Origin: Flavobacterium commune
GTDB taxonomy: Bacteria; Bacteroidota; Bacteroidia; Flavobacteriales; Flavobacteriaceae
Direction: 5' to 3'
NCBI RefSeq assembly: GCF_001857965.1
Contig: NZ_CP017774.1
Coordinates: forward strand, 3,162,001 to 3,226,000
DNA length: 64,000 bases
Both the position numbers and the translations under genes were made by a program. Below, in pieces: positions 19,088-28,989 of this stretch; positions within the stretch are counted from its first letter, which is position 1, and each line of letters opens with the position of its first letter. The notes beneath the pieces are model-generated. The model was not told where the DNA came from. It ran no database searches and saw only the letters and a program-made list of their open reading frames with translations.

Positions 19088-20005
19088 ATGAATAAAAAGT
19101 ATATCATATTGAGTTTGTTGCTAGTATTGACAACTACTGCTGTATTAGCACAGGATTATAAAGCACTTTGGCCCGAAGGGAAAATGCCTAATTCTAAGGG
19201 AATGAAGTTAGAACATATTGAAGAACGCGAAAGGGTAACTCAGGTGAGTACACCGGGAATGTATTCTTTTTTTACTTCAAAAGAAGAAAATACGGGTGCT
19301 GCTGTTTTAATTTTTTCGCCAGGAGGCTATCAAAAGTTAACTTATAATATTGCCGGAATCCAATTGGCAAAATGGTTCAATACCTTTGGAGTGAATGCTT
19401 TTGTAGTGATGCATAGGTTGCCTACTTCGCCTGATTTGAAAGCCCCCACTTTTGGACCATTAATGGATGCACAACGAGCCATAAAAATTGTTCGTGATAA
19501 TGCTGAAAAATGGGGAATAGATAAAAATAAAATTGGCGTAATGGGATGTTCTGCAGGCGGTGGCCTGGCGGCAAATTTAGCAACTATCAAAAAAGACTAT
19601 TCGCAAATAAATGATGCTTTAGATGCAATAGCTTTTAATCCTAATTTTCAAATCCTGATTTCGGGAGCTCTGAGCATGAAGCAAAATGCACATAAAGGAA
19701 GTCATGATGCGCTGCTGGGTAAAAATGCTTCGGCTGATTTAGAAACTCTTTTTTCGGCAGAGTTGAATGTTTCCACAGATACTCCTCCTGCCTTTGTAAC
19801 TTGTGCTGCTAATGATGCTGTAATTAATCCGTTAAATAGTCTTCAATATTACCAATCGCTTTTGAATTCAAATGTCAAATCGGCTTTGCACATTTTTCCA
19901 CAGGGAGGACATTCAATTGCTTTAAGAAACAATCCCGGTTCAACGGAACTTTGGACAAATTTATGTGAAGACTGGATGAAGGAAATGGGATTTTTAGGAA
20001 AGTAG
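19088..20005 (+). CDS. Alpha/beta-hydrolase esterase, probable pectin/oligosaccharide deacetylase
   Basis: A 305-aa secreted alpha/beta hydrolase of the acetyl-esterase/BD-FAE type. I chose the ATG at 19088 over an in-frame TTG at 19082 because ATG is preferred and the signal peptide (cleavage after VLAQ) starts cleanly there. Visible catalytic parts are the GCSAGGG nucleophile elbow (Ser155), the AANDAVINP acid loop and the GGHSIAL histidine; FSPGGYQKL supplies the oxyanion region. It lies 13 nt after the GH28 stop in the same operon, so removal of acetyl groups from pectin is the likely role. Substrate specificity is inferred from context only. Confidence 0.85.
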   Translation: MNKKYIILSLLLVLTTTAVLAQDYKALWPEGKMPNSKGMKLEHIEERERVTQVSTPGMYSFFTSKEENTGAAVLIFSPGGYQKLTYNIAGIQLAKWFNTFGVNAFVVMHRLPTSPDLKAPTFGPLMDAQRAIKIVRDNAEKWGIDKNKIGVMGCSAGGGLAANLATIKKDYSQINDALDAIAFNPNFQILISGALSMKQNAHKGSHDALLGKNASADLETLFSAELNVSTDTPPAFVTCAANDAVINPLNSLQYYQSLLNSNVKSALHIFPQGGHSIALRNNPGSTELWTNLCEDWMKEMGFLGK

Positions 20006-20237
20006 TTTTTTAGCTAAAATCAATTATATTATCTAATGAGTATTATTTTGCAATGCTCAGCTTCACAACACTTATAGTTGTTGTATAATATAAAATTTCC
20101 CGGTATAATACAGTATATAAGTAGCTCTCTTTAATTTTTGGGATTATTGGATTATATCGAATACATAATCAGTATTCTTTTAAATATACTGTTTCATTTC
20201 AAAAGCTATTTTTTTTCTATAATACTCCTGCTTTGTG

Positions 20238-20270
20238 GTGGTTTATTTTTTGATAACCACTTTTTTTTTC
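20238..20270 (+). terminator. Terminator downstream of the CE8-GH28-esterase operon
   Basis: A 6-bp GC-containing stem (GTGGTT at 20238-20243 with AACCAC at 20255-20260) is followed by nine T. It lies about 230 nt after the esterase stop. Confidence 0.65.
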
Positions 20271-20674
20271 ACAAAACAACATATTCAAGCATCAATGCGC
20301 TTTAAAATTAGAGTAGCACTTTATTCTATTTAGTTTTCTTTACTTTTTTAAAACTAAATTAAGTTCAAACTACCGTAAAATATAGATTTATGGTAATATG
20401 ACCCCCTTCAATTTGTATTTTCTCCCTATTCTCCTAAATGACAAAATTTACTTTTGACTTAATATTATGCGCTAAAAACAAGATTTTTTATTAGAAACAC
20501 ATTTTAATCAATCTAAAATTGAATGCTGCATTTTTTTGTCAAACTTCTAACCAATTAACTATGTAAAAACATTTAAAAAAAAATTTAGAGAGGTAAGCAA
20601 CATCGGAATGATTAAAAATTATTCTTACCTCAAAAACACAAAAGCAATTAATTAACTAACTAAACCAAAAAATT
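20271..20674. other. Upstream region of the second susC, with inverted repeats
   Basis: A gene-free stretch carrying two dyads. TACCGTAAA at 20371-20379 pairs with 20387-20395 (one mismatch), a possible operator. GAGGTAAG at 20590-20597 pairs perfectly with 20624-20631 in the probable leader. The last 30 nt before the ATG are AT-rich with CTAA units like those before the first susC. Confidence 0.45.
20590..20631 (+). promoter_or_regulatory. Leader hairpin upstream of the second susC
   Basis: GAGGTAAG and CTTACCTC form a perfect 8-bp stem with a 26-nt loop, ending 43 nt before the start codon. There is no T run, so it is not a terminator; it might be a protein or small-RNA target. Confidence 0.4.
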
Positions 20675-23600
20675 ATGAATAATAAGTTGTCAAGGAAAAA
20701 CTTTGGCTTAAGTAATGCTTTGATAGAAAAAAGGCATTTAGCTTTATTAGTTATGGTAGCTTTTTCATTTTCACCTATTGTTTATGGAAAAACGAAGACC
20801 GTATTGAATAATGCTATTTCGGTAAGTTTAAAAAAAAAGAAAACCGTTTTAGTCCTTCAGCCCCAACAAGCAAAAATTTCAGGAAAGGTCGTGGATGATA
20901 AAGGACTTGGAATTCCGGGGGTGTCTATTCTTGTTAAAGGAACTAAAAAAAGTACAATTACAGATATGGATGGGAATTTTGTACTTCCTGATGTTTCTTC
21001 AAATGCTGTTTTAGTTTTTAGCTATATCGGAATGGAAACTCAGGAGGTTCCTGTTTCCGGAAAAAAAATAGTTAATGTACTCATGCAGGAAATCTCTAGC
21101 AAACTTGAAGAGGTAGTGGTTATTGGATACGGAACAGCAAAACGAAAAGATTTAACAGGTTCTGTTGCTTCAGTAAACATGAAGGATTTAAAGGATATTC
21201 CGGCTACCAATGCTTTACAGGCTATAGCGGGTAGATTAGCCGGAGTAAACGTTACGATTACCGAAGGGGCTCCAGATGCCCGAATTAATGTTCGTGTAAG
21301 AGGAGGAAGTTCGATTACTCAGGATAATTCCCCTTTGTATATAGTAGATGGCTTTCAGGTGAACAATATTAATGATATTCCTCCTGGCGACATTGAAACT
21401 ATCGATGTACTTAAGGATGCGTCATCAGCAGCTATCTACGGTTCTCAGGGAGCTAATGGGGTAGTGCTTATAACAACCAAGTCAGGAAAAAAAGGAAAAG
21501 TTGAGATTACTGCAAATGCTTATACAGGTTTAAAAAAGACTTATAACCTAACGGATGTTTTATCTCCTTATGAATATGTATATTTTCAAAAAGAGATTGA
21601 TCCGGGATCAAGTGTTTCTGGTACAAGTTTTTATTCTGCTTACGGTTTGTGGAGTGATCGTGATATTTACAAATCAAAAAAAGGATTCGACTGGCAGGAA
21701 AAATTATATGGTAATACCGGATTTCAAACCCATACTGATTTAGGTTTGACCGGAGGGGATCAGAAATTACAATATAAGATTAATTATACGCATGATTTTG
21801 AAGATTTTATAATGATAAACTCTTCTTATAAAAGAGACTATCTGAGTTTTAAATTAAATAAAGAGATTAGTTCAAAATTTCGTTTAGATTTTAACTCCAG
21901 ATTTTCAAATACAATCATTACCGGACCTAGTGTTTCTAGTGGAAGTAAATTAAGAGACGGAATTAAATATGCGCCAGTTAGAAGTTTAACTTATCTGGAT
22001 CCTGGTGCTCTCCTGGGTACTAGTGATAACATAACTTCTGCTGAGGCTCTAAGTAGTCTTAATGATCCTATTTATAATATTTCAAACGAATATAAAGAGC
22101 AAAATAATCTTAATCTTACCATGAATGGAGGATTAACTTTTAAGCCATTTAAAGGAATTACTATTGTTTCTCAGGGTAGTTATGCAGTAAATAGAAATTT
22201 TACTGATAATATTTGGTTGAAAAATACAGGTGAGGCCAGTTCCAATGGAGGTCAGCCAGTTGCTAGACGTCAGGATGTAAAAGGGGTTGACTGGTCTATG
22301 CAAAATACGATAAGTTATGATGGAAGTTTTAGTAATTCGAATCATCGATTGAATGTTTTATTGGGACAAGAAGCCCGTGATTCACACACTAGTGAAACAT
22401 TAATACAGTCAAAATTTTTCCCTGATGATTTCAATGCTAAAGACGTATTAGCCATGTGGAATTATGGAACTCCATTGCCGACTTATACTACGATTAACGA
22501 GCCTAGCAGAACGGCTTCTTATTTCGGACGTATTAATTATACATTATTCAATAAGTATATTTTTAGTGCTACTTCAAGACTAGATGGTAAAAATGTTTTT
22601 TCGCCAAAAAACAGATGGGGTTTCTTTCCGGGAGCTGCTTTTGCATGGCGATTATCGGAAGAGAAATTTATGGAAAAAACCAAAGACTGGTTATCCAATG
22701 CTAAGTTTCGTTTAAGTTATGGTGAAGTAGGTAATGCCCGTGTGGGATCTTATTGGAGACAAGATTATACTTTTGAATCATCAGCTAACAGATTGATTTA
22801 TATAGGCAATAACGCACAGAGTACTTTAAAACCTTCGACAACTTTAAAAAACGAAAACCTGACATGGGAAACTACGGTTTCAACTAACTTAGGTCTTGAT
22901 TTAGGATTTTTTAATCAAAGATTAAATTTGAGTATTGATGCTTATCAAATCGATACTAAGGATTTAATTCTTGCAGTGGCATTACCTTCTAACTCAGGAT
23001 ATACTTCGCAATACCAAAATATAGGTAGCACATCTAATAAAGGGTTAGAGTTCACTTTGTCAGGAGATATCGTTGACTCCGATCAATTTAAATTGTCAGC
23101 TAATTTTAATATAGCATTTAATAAAAATATAGTAAAAAGTTTAGACGGTTCTAATGAAATGATTGCTGCTGCCAACTGGGCCCCAAATGTAGGACGTGAT
23201 GATTATAGAGCCAGAGTAGGACAACCTGTTGGGTTAATGTATGGTTATGTTTCGGATGGGTTTTATAGTTTTGACGATTTTACATATGATAACACTCAAA
23301 AGAAATGGATTTTGAATCCGGGAGTAGTAGATGCTTCTAAAGTAATCACAACTTCAGGGAATTATTTTGGACCGGGACATATGAAACTTAAAAAATTAAG
23401 CGGTACAGGTACAGTTATCAATCCTGATGAAGATCGTAAAGTTATTGGTAGAGCACAGCCAAAACATACAGGAGGTTTTTCAATCAATACTTCGTATAAA
23501 GGTTTTGATTTGTCGGCAATGTTCAACTGGTCTTATGGCAATGATATTTACAATGCCAATAAAATTGATAATACTACTTTCAGTGGTTCAAAGCGTTACA

Positions 23601-24025
23601 ACAATGCAAGTTCTATTATGAGCTTAGAAAATCGTTTTACAACTATTGATCCGGTTACAGGCAACAATATCATGTTTGGTGCCGATGCTAATCCGCAGTT
23701 GTTACAAGAGATTAATCAAAATGCTTCAATATGGCATCCATTATCTAATTCAACAATAATAACTGATTGGGCAATTGAAGATGGTTCTTTTTTAAGACTT
23801 GGTAATTTAACATTAGGTTACACACTTCCAGAAAGTATTGCTAAAGGAAGATTCATTCAAAAAATCCGCTGCTATGTATCCGGAAATAATTTAAAAGTTT
23901 GGACAAAATATTCAGGACAAGATCCCGAAGTAAGTACAAATAGTTCTCCATTGACACCGGGATTAGATTGGTCAGCTTATCCAAAAGCCAGAACAGTTTT
24001 ATTTGGAGCTAACGTAACATTTTAA
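20675..24025 (+). CDS. SusC-type TonB-dependent transporter (pectin PUL)
   Basis: A 1116-aa SusC-family TonB-dependent receptor. It has an unusually long basic N-terminal region before the hydrophobic signal (LALLVMVAFSFSPIVYG), a carboxypeptidase-like domain (ISGKVVDDKGLGIPGVSILVKG), the EEVVVIGYGTAKRKDLTGSV linker, the plug (NVRVRGGSSITQDNSPLYIVDG and VLKDASSAAIYGSQGANGVVL) and a barrel ending in FGANVTF. It probably imports oligogalacturonides or rhamnogalacturonan fragments, since GH28, CE8 and PL11 genes surround it. Its susD partner begins 12 nt downstream. Confidence 0.95.
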   Translation: MNNKLSRKNFGLSNALIEKRHLALLVMVAFSFSPIVYGKTKTVLNNAISVSLKKKKTVLVLQPQQAKISGKVVDDKGLGIPGVSILVKGTKKSTITDMDGNFVLPDVSSNAVLVFSYIGMETQEVPVSGKKIVNVLMQEISSKLEEVVVIGYGTAKRKDLTGSVASVNMKDLKDIPATNALQAIAGRLAGVNVTITEGAPDARINVRVRGGSSITQDNSPLYIVDGFQVNNINDIPPGDIETIDVLKDASSAAIYGSQGANGVVLITTKSGKKGKVEITANAYTGLKKTYNLTDVLSPYEYVYFQKEIDPGSSVSGTSFYSAYGLWSDRDIYKSKKGFDWQEKLYGNTGFQTHTDLGLTGGDQKLQYKINYTHDFEDFIMINSSYKRDYLSFKLNKEISSKFRLDFNSRFSNTIITGPSVSSGSKLRDGIKYAPVRSLTYLDPGALLGTSDNITSAEALSSLNDPIYNISNEYKEQNNLNLTMNGGLTFKPFKGITIVSQGSYAVNRNFTDNIWLKNTGEASSNGGQPVARRQDVKGVDWSMQNTISYDGSFSNSNHRLNVLLGQEARDSHTSETLIQSKFFPDDFNAKDVLAMWNYGTPLPTYTTINEPSRTASYFGRINYTLFNKYIFSATSRLDGKNVFSPKNRWGFFPGAAFAWRLSEEKFMEKTKDWLSNAKFRLSYGEVGNARVGSYWRQDYTFESSANRLIYIGNNAQSTLKPSTTLKNENLTWETTVSTNLGLDLGFFNQRLNLSIDAYQIDTKDLILAVALPSNSGYTSQYQNIGSTSNKGLEFTLSGDIVDSDQFKLSANFNIAFNKNIVKSLDGSNEMIAAANWAPNVGRDDYRARVGQPVGLMYGYVSDGFYSFDDFTYDNTQKKWILNPGVVDASKVITTSGNYFGPGHMKLKKLSGTGTVINPDEDRKVIGRAQPKHTGGFSINTSYKGFDLSAMFNWSYGNDIYNANKIDNTTFSGSKRYNNASSIMSLENRFTTIDPVTGNNIMFGADANPQLLQEINQNASIWHPLSNSTIITDWAIEDGSFLRLGNLTLGYTLPESIAKGRFIQKIRCYVSGNNLKVWTKYSGQDPEVSTNSSPLTPGLDWSAYPKARTVLFGANVTF

Positions 24026-24036
24026 TTAAAAAGATT

Positions 24037-26058
24037 ATGAAAAAAATAATATACTATTCTTTCATTATTGTTGCTTTGGGATTATTCTCCTGTAGTGATG
24101 ATTTTTTGGAAACAACTTCGCCTTCTAAATTAAGTTCTGAAACCGTTTTTAAAACACCATCAATGGCTAAAGCCGCCATTATGGGAGTTTACGGAAAGAT
24201 GACCGATACCTATATTTATGGACAAAAGTTATCAGTAAACTGGCAGGGAGTTTCGGATATTGAGACTAATTCGGGTTTTTCTACCACAGGTTATAATTCT
24301 ACCAGTAGTGATTCTGGTGCCGGTAATTTTTATGATGATCCTTATAATCAGACTACCAAATGGCAAACGCTGTATGAGTTTGCTGAATTAGCCTCTACAG
24401 CTGTGGATGGAATTAGGAATTCACCAATATTTGAGACCAGAGCTGCTGAGATGAAACCGCTATTAGGAGAAGCTTTAACTCTTAGAGCAATGGCTTATTT
24501 TGAATTAGTGAAATACTGGGGCGATGTACCATTTAAGAGAGAAGCATCTAAATCAGATCTTACTAATGTTTATATGGGAAAAACAGATAGAGATACCATC
24601 TATGCAGGTTTAGTAGAAGATTTGACTGAGGCTGTAGATTATTTGCCATGGTTAAAATCTAATGCGGAGTATTCGACTTCAGAACGTATTTCTAAAGCTT
24701 TCGCAAAAGGGCTTTTGGCAAAGGTTGCTCTTTATGCCGGAGGATGGTCTTTGCGTGACGGTAATTTATTTCCTGATGCCGATGTTGAGCATCATCCAAC
24801 GATACAGGAAGAAAACGGTTATTATGTGGGGAGAGTTAAAAACTGGAGAGATTATTATCAAATAGCGGCTCAGCAAACGGCTGAAATTTTAGGAAGCTCG
24901 GCACATCCGCATGCGTTGGATCCTAGTTATGAAAATATATGGAAAACCGTATGTAGTTTACAGCAGAATACCTACAACGAGAATCTTTTTGAAGTTGCTT
25001 TTGGTTTAGGAAATAATGGGGATATTGGTTCTTTGATGGGTTATGAAGTAGCAGGTAATACAAAATATGGTTCAAGAGGATTTGGAGGAAGTTATGTGGC
25101 TTCTCAGGCTTATTATTTTTATTCTTTCGATCGTGATGATTTACGTCGTGATGTTACTTTAACATGGACAAGTTATGGTAGTGCCAATAAAGAAACTATG
25201 AAAACAGATGCTTTAAATGTTAGTTTCGCAAAATGGCGTATTTACTGGATGGCACCTTCTTATTTGGCATTGCATAAAACAGCCAATTCCCGTATAGCTA
25301 CAGGTGTAAACTGGATTTTGATGCGCTATTCAGATATTTATTTAATGTTTGCCGAAGCTCAGAGTCAGTTGACTAGTCCGGATGCGGTAAATACTACAGC
25401 AGGAATGTCTCCTCGTCAAGCCTTAGAAAAAGTAAGGGAACGTGCTTTTGGTGCTGGTTCTCCAAAAATTAAAGAATATGATGCTAATTTTTTCAATGCC
25501 ATTGTTAATGAACGCGCTTGGGAATTTGGTTGCGAATCCATTCGTAAAGGTGATTTGTGTCGTTGGGGATTGTTATATGAAAAAATAGAAACGATGAAGA
25601 AGACACTTTGTTTAATGCTTGACAACAAAGTGCCTGTAACCATTTTTGACAAAACTTATCAGCCTTCAGATTTCCCACAAACGATTTATTATAAGTTCAA
25701 AGATGCTGAGTTTATTGATCAAAAATCCATCAATTTTTATACTAATCTGGGAGCCAGTCCTGGAACGGAGTATCAGTCGGCCTCCTGGTTTACAAAGAGT
25801 ATCGTAAAACCAACCAGTGGAACCAGCAGGACTTATTTGGATAATCCTACAAAAGTATTATTGGCAGCTACCGGAATTAATAAGGCTTACGATTATTCTA
25901 GTTTTCTTAGCTCTATGACAAATGGTGGTGAGATTCAGGCTAATCTTGCCCAATATACTATGGGGAATAAGAACTGTAATTACAGACAATATTTTGCTAT
26001 CTATTATGAAGATGTATTTGAGTCAAAAGGTTTCCTTACAAATTCTTATGGCTACTAA
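24037..26058 (+). CDS. SusD/RagB-type surface glycan-binding lipoprotein (pectin PUL)
   Basis: A 673-aa SusD-family lipoprotein (lipobox LFSC, Cys19), lid of the SusC channel encoded 12 nt upstream. Recognisable segments are DDFLETTSPSKLSSETVF, GEALTLRAMAYFELVKYWGDVPF, LMRYSDIYLMFAEAQSQL and the late VNERAWEFGCESIRKGDLCRWG. It is about 100 residues longer than typical SusD proteins, with extra sequence between the last helices and the C terminus; such long SusD homologues occur in pectin PULs. Confidence 0.93.
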   Translation: MKKIIYYSFIIVALGLFSCSDDFLETTSPSKLSSETVFKTPSMAKAAIMGVYGKMTDTYIYGQKLSVNWQGVSDIETNSGFSTTGYNSTSSDSGAGNFYDDPYNQTTKWQTLYEFAELASTAVDGIRNSPIFETRAAEMKPLLGEALTLRAMAYFELVKYWGDVPFKREASKSDLTNVYMGKTDRDTIYAGLVEDLTEAVDYLPWLKSNAEYSTSERISKAFAKGLLAKVALYAGGWSLRDGNLFPDADVEHHPTIQEENGYYVGRVKNWRDYYQIAAQQTAEILGSSAHPHALDPSYENIWKTVCSLQQNTYNENLFEVAFGLGNNGDIGSLMGYEVAGNTKYGSRGFGGSYVASQAYYFYSFDRDDLRRDVTLTWTSYGSANKETMKTDALNVSFAKWRIYWMAPSYLALHKTANSRIATGVNWILMRYSDIYLMFAEAQSQLTSPDAVNTTAGMSPRQALEKVRERAFGAGSPKIKEYDANFFNAIVNERAWEFGCESIRKGDLCRWGLLYEKIETMKKTLCLMLDNKVPVTIFDKTYQPSDFPQTIYYKFKDAEFIDQKSINFYTNLGASPGTEYQSASWFTKSIVKPTSGTSRTYLDNPTKVLLAATGINKAYDYSSFLSSMTNGGEIQANLAQYTMGNKNCNYRQYFAIYYEDVFESKGFLTNSYGY

Positions 26059-26077
26059 ACTTTTAAACCAAATTTAA

Positions 26078-27670
26078 ATGAAAAACAGTATATTAATTTT
26101 TGTGGTTTCAATACTCTCCTGTTTTATGGTGAGTTGTGAAAAAGATTATAATGATTGGGAGGTTGAGCCGGGACACGACAGGCTTTTCAAGTCATTAATA
26201 TTCGAGGTCTCTAAACTTCAGTCTACTTCAGTTGAACTTAAGTTTACGAAATCTATTTCGGCAACTAAATATGTCTTCGAATTCAGTAAAGACAGTTTGG
26301 AATTTAAGGAAATTGTAAAAACGGTAGAGTTTTCGGCAGCTAATTTGACTCCTTTTGCTGATTCCAATAATCTAACTAAGGTTGAATATCGGGAGATGTT
26401 TACTGGACTAGATGGAACAACTAAATATTCAGTTAGAATGAAAAGTATAGATGAATCATCCGGTATGGAATCAGGTTATAATCAGATTTATTTTGAAACG
26501 CCACCAGAACAGATTTTTACTAATTATTTTCCAACGACTAATAGTATAAAGCTAAAGTGGGCATTGACTTCAAATGTAACTAAGGTTGTTCTTTACAGTA
26601 ATGAAATGCAACTAATAAAGGAGGTAACTTTAAACCAAGAGCAGATAACATTGGGTGAACTTAGTTTTGACAATTTAAGTATTGGGACAAAATATATTGC
26701 TAAGATTTTTAATGGAGCGAATAATAGAGGTACTTTGAATATAACAACTACAGGAATTTCTAATAGTGCTGTTTACAAAGTTTTACAAGCTGACAATGCA
26801 GCAAGCATAAATACGGTTTTAAGTAACCTTGTATTAGGTGGAGCTACTGATATTACGGTAGAATTTGAAGTGGGTAAAACTTATGCAATTGGGGGCGAAA
26901 TTATGGTTCCTACAGGAGTGAATAATATTGCTTTTACAGGATCTACAGGTAGTAATGGTGAGTTACCAATTTTGACTAATGCCAGATTTAATGTTGCCAC
27001 TCAAATGAAAGATATCATAATTCAATACTTGACGACAACCTCTTCAGGGAATTTCTTTATTGATCTTGGAGGAAAAACAGTCAATAACATTTTTATCGAA
27101 GGTTGTAATGTATCTAATATCAATTCTGTAGTAAGAGCCGGTGGTGTAACTGTCATAAAAGATATTTATGTAAACAATTCATGGATTTCAAACACAGGAG
27201 GTTGGGGAATGTTTAATTTTGGAGGAACTACCACAGTAGGTTCACTTAATGTTTCAAATTGTACTTTGACAGAAATCAGCACCAGATTTGGAGACATCCG
27301 TATTGCTACTAAAGTTAATTTTAAAAATATTACTTGTGTAAATATTACGCTATCAATGGGGCATCTTTGGTTATTTGATAATAATAAACCTTCACAAGTT
27401 TCTATTCAAAATCTTATTTTAGGAGGCCCTAACGGAGGTGCTAAAATCAATGATACTAATGGGAATTACAGTAATATTCCTATTTCTTATACAGGCAGTT
27501 ATAAAACAAATGACATGATCGTAGATGTTAGACCATTTAATGGTATAACAGTAGTGCCATCTAATATTTACGGTTTGTTTGTTAATCCGGCCATTGGAGA
27601 TTTCCATGTTAAAGAAGGAATAGGTTTTGCAGGGACAGGAGTTGCCGGTGATAAAAGATGGTTTAACTAG
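26078..27670 (+). CDS. DUF4957/DUF5123-like beta-helix surface lipoprotein
   Basis: A 530-aa lipoprotein (lipobox FMVSC, Cys20). Residues about 40-145 look like a fibronectin type III domain, and a second such domain may follow to about 225. The remainder is a right-handed parallel beta helix ending in the motif IGDFHVKEGIGFAGTGVAGDKRW, which is typical of the DUF5123 C-terminal domain found with DUF4957 in Bacteroidota pectin PULs. There is no lyase catalytic pattern, so a glycan-binding role at the cell surface is more likely than catalysis. It is 19 nt downstream of susD, and a strong terminator follows. Confidence 0.8.
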   Translation: MKNSILIFVVSILSCFMVSCEKDYNDWEVEPGHDRLFKSLIFEVSKLQSTSVELKFTKSISATKYVFEFSKDSLEFKEIVKTVEFSAANLTPFADSNNLTKVEYREMFTGLDGTTKYSVRMKSIDESSGMESGYNQIYFETPPEQIFTNYFPTTNSIKLKWALTSNVTKVVLYSNEMQLIKEVTLNQEQITLGELSFDNLSIGTKYIAKIFNGANNRGTLNITTTGISNSAVYKVLQADNAASINTVLSNLVLGGATDITVEFEVGKTYAIGGEIMVPTGVNNIAFTGSTGSNGELPILTNARFNVATQMKDIIIQYLTTTSSGNFFIDLGGKTVNNIFIEGCNVSNINSVVRAGGVTVIKDIYVNNSWISNTGGWGMFNFGGTTTVGSLNVSNCTLTEISTRFGDIRIATKVNFKNITCVNITLSMGHLWLFDNNKPSQVSIQNLILGGPNGGAKINDTNGNYSNIPISYTGSYKTNDMIVDVRPFNGITVVPSNIYGLFVNPAIGDFHVKEGIGFAGTGVAGDKRWFN

Positions 27671-27686
27671 ATAATTTTTTATAGTA

Positions 27687-27717
27687 GAGGGGAATTTTTA
27701 GGATTCCCCTCTTTTTT
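27687..27717 (+). terminator. Terminator after the SusCD-DUF5123 operon
   Basis: A perfect 9-bp GC-rich stem (GAGGGGAAT at 27687-27695 with 27703-27711) is followed by six T. Confidence 0.9.
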
Positions 27718-27801
27718 AAAGATTGAATTAATTCAAAATTAGTAAGGGATATTTCTTTTATTGAACCTAAAATAAAAACAATACTGATAAAAAAATAAAT
27801 A

Positions 27802-28848
27802 ATGATTGCAAAAATTTTAATGGCTTCTGTGTTTTTAATGAACAGTTTTTTTATTGAAGCAGCTAATGATTCTAAAACTATTAAAACTTCAATCAAAATA
27901 AATAAGTACGATATAGTGGTTGCTCAAGACGGAAGTGGTAATTATAAAACGGTAAAGGAAGCTCTTAATTCGGTAGCACTTCTTAAGACCAAGGAGACTA
28001 GAATTCTAATTAAGAATGGTATTTATAAAGAGAAATTGGAAGTAATCAAGGATAAGAATAACATTAGCTTAATTGGAGAAAGTAAAGACAATGTTATTCT
28101 TACTTATGATGATTATGCTTCGAAAAAAAATGCTTCAGGACAGGATATAGGAACATCCGGATCAGCCAGTTTTATTGTTACTGGAGATAATTTTAAAGCT
28201 AAAAATATCACCTTCGAAAATTCATCAGGATCTGTTGGACAGGCCGTAGCTGTTCGAATTGACGGAGATAAGATAATTTTTGATAATTGTAAATTTCTGG
28301 GTTTTCAGGACACACTCTATCCGCGTAGTACCACAAGCAGACAATACTATAAAAACTGTTACATTGAAGGGACTGTTGATTTTATTTTTGGAGCTTCAAC
28401 TGCTGTTTTTGATCAATGCGAAATTTTTGCAAAAGCAGGAGGCGGTTATCTTACTGCCGCAAGTACGAACGAAAAAAATCCTTATGGATTAGTTTTTTTA
28501 AATTGTAAATTGACGACAAATTCAGCAAATGGCAGCTATTATCTGGGAAGACCTTGGAGAAATTTTGCTAAAACGGTATTTATTAAATGCGAAATGGGAG
28601 GACACATAAAACCCGAAGGTTGGCATAACTGGGGTAAACTGGAAGCCGAAACTACTACTTTTTATGGCGAATACAATTCTACAGGCATCGGAGCTTATCC
28701 AAATGAACGGGTAAAATGGATGAAACATTTAACTGCTGATCAGGTAAAAGAATATAGTGTAGAAAATATTTTTAAAAGCTATGCTGAAAAGCCGGTTATC
28801 GATAACTGGAACCCAAAGAAAATCCTTGATGATATATCTAAAAAATAG
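27802..28848 (+). CDS. Pectin methylesterase (CE8), second copy
   Basis: A 348-aa CE8 pectinesterase with a signal peptide (cleavage near IEAAN). Family motifs are intact: VVAQDGSGNYKTVKEAL, GQAVAV, QDTLY with Asp170, VDFIFG with Asp193 and GRPW with Arg250. The C-terminal tail ending NWNPKKILDDISKK is shared in style with the third copy. It is preceded by a terminator, so it probably starts a new transcript leading into the PL11 gene 141 nt downstream. Confidence 0.93.
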   Translation: MIAKILMASVFLMNSFFIEAANDSKTIKTSIKINKYDIVVAQDGSGNYKTVKEALNSVALLKTKETRILIKNGIYKEKLEVIKDKNNISLIGESKDNVILTYDDYASKKNASGQDIGTSGSASFIVTGDNFKAKNITFENSSGSVGQAVAVRIDGDKIIFDNCKFLGFQDTLYPRSTTSRQYYKNCYIEGTVDFIFGASTAVFDQCEIFAKAGGGYLTAASTNEKNPYGLVFLNCKLTTNSANGSYYLGRPWRNFAKTVFIKCEMGGHIKPEGWHNWGKLEAETTTFYGEYNSTGIGAYPNERVKWMKHLTADQVKEYSVENIFKSYAEKPVIDNWNPKKILDDISKK

Positions 28849-28989
28849 ATTTTTGGCTGTGTCCATTAGGCTTAACTCAGTATGACAGTATTTTTTAAAT
28901 TTAAATACTTTTTTAATTTCCAATTTTTTAATGTTAATCAACGAATTATTTATGTATTAAAAGCTTTATAACAAACAATTAGACCAACT

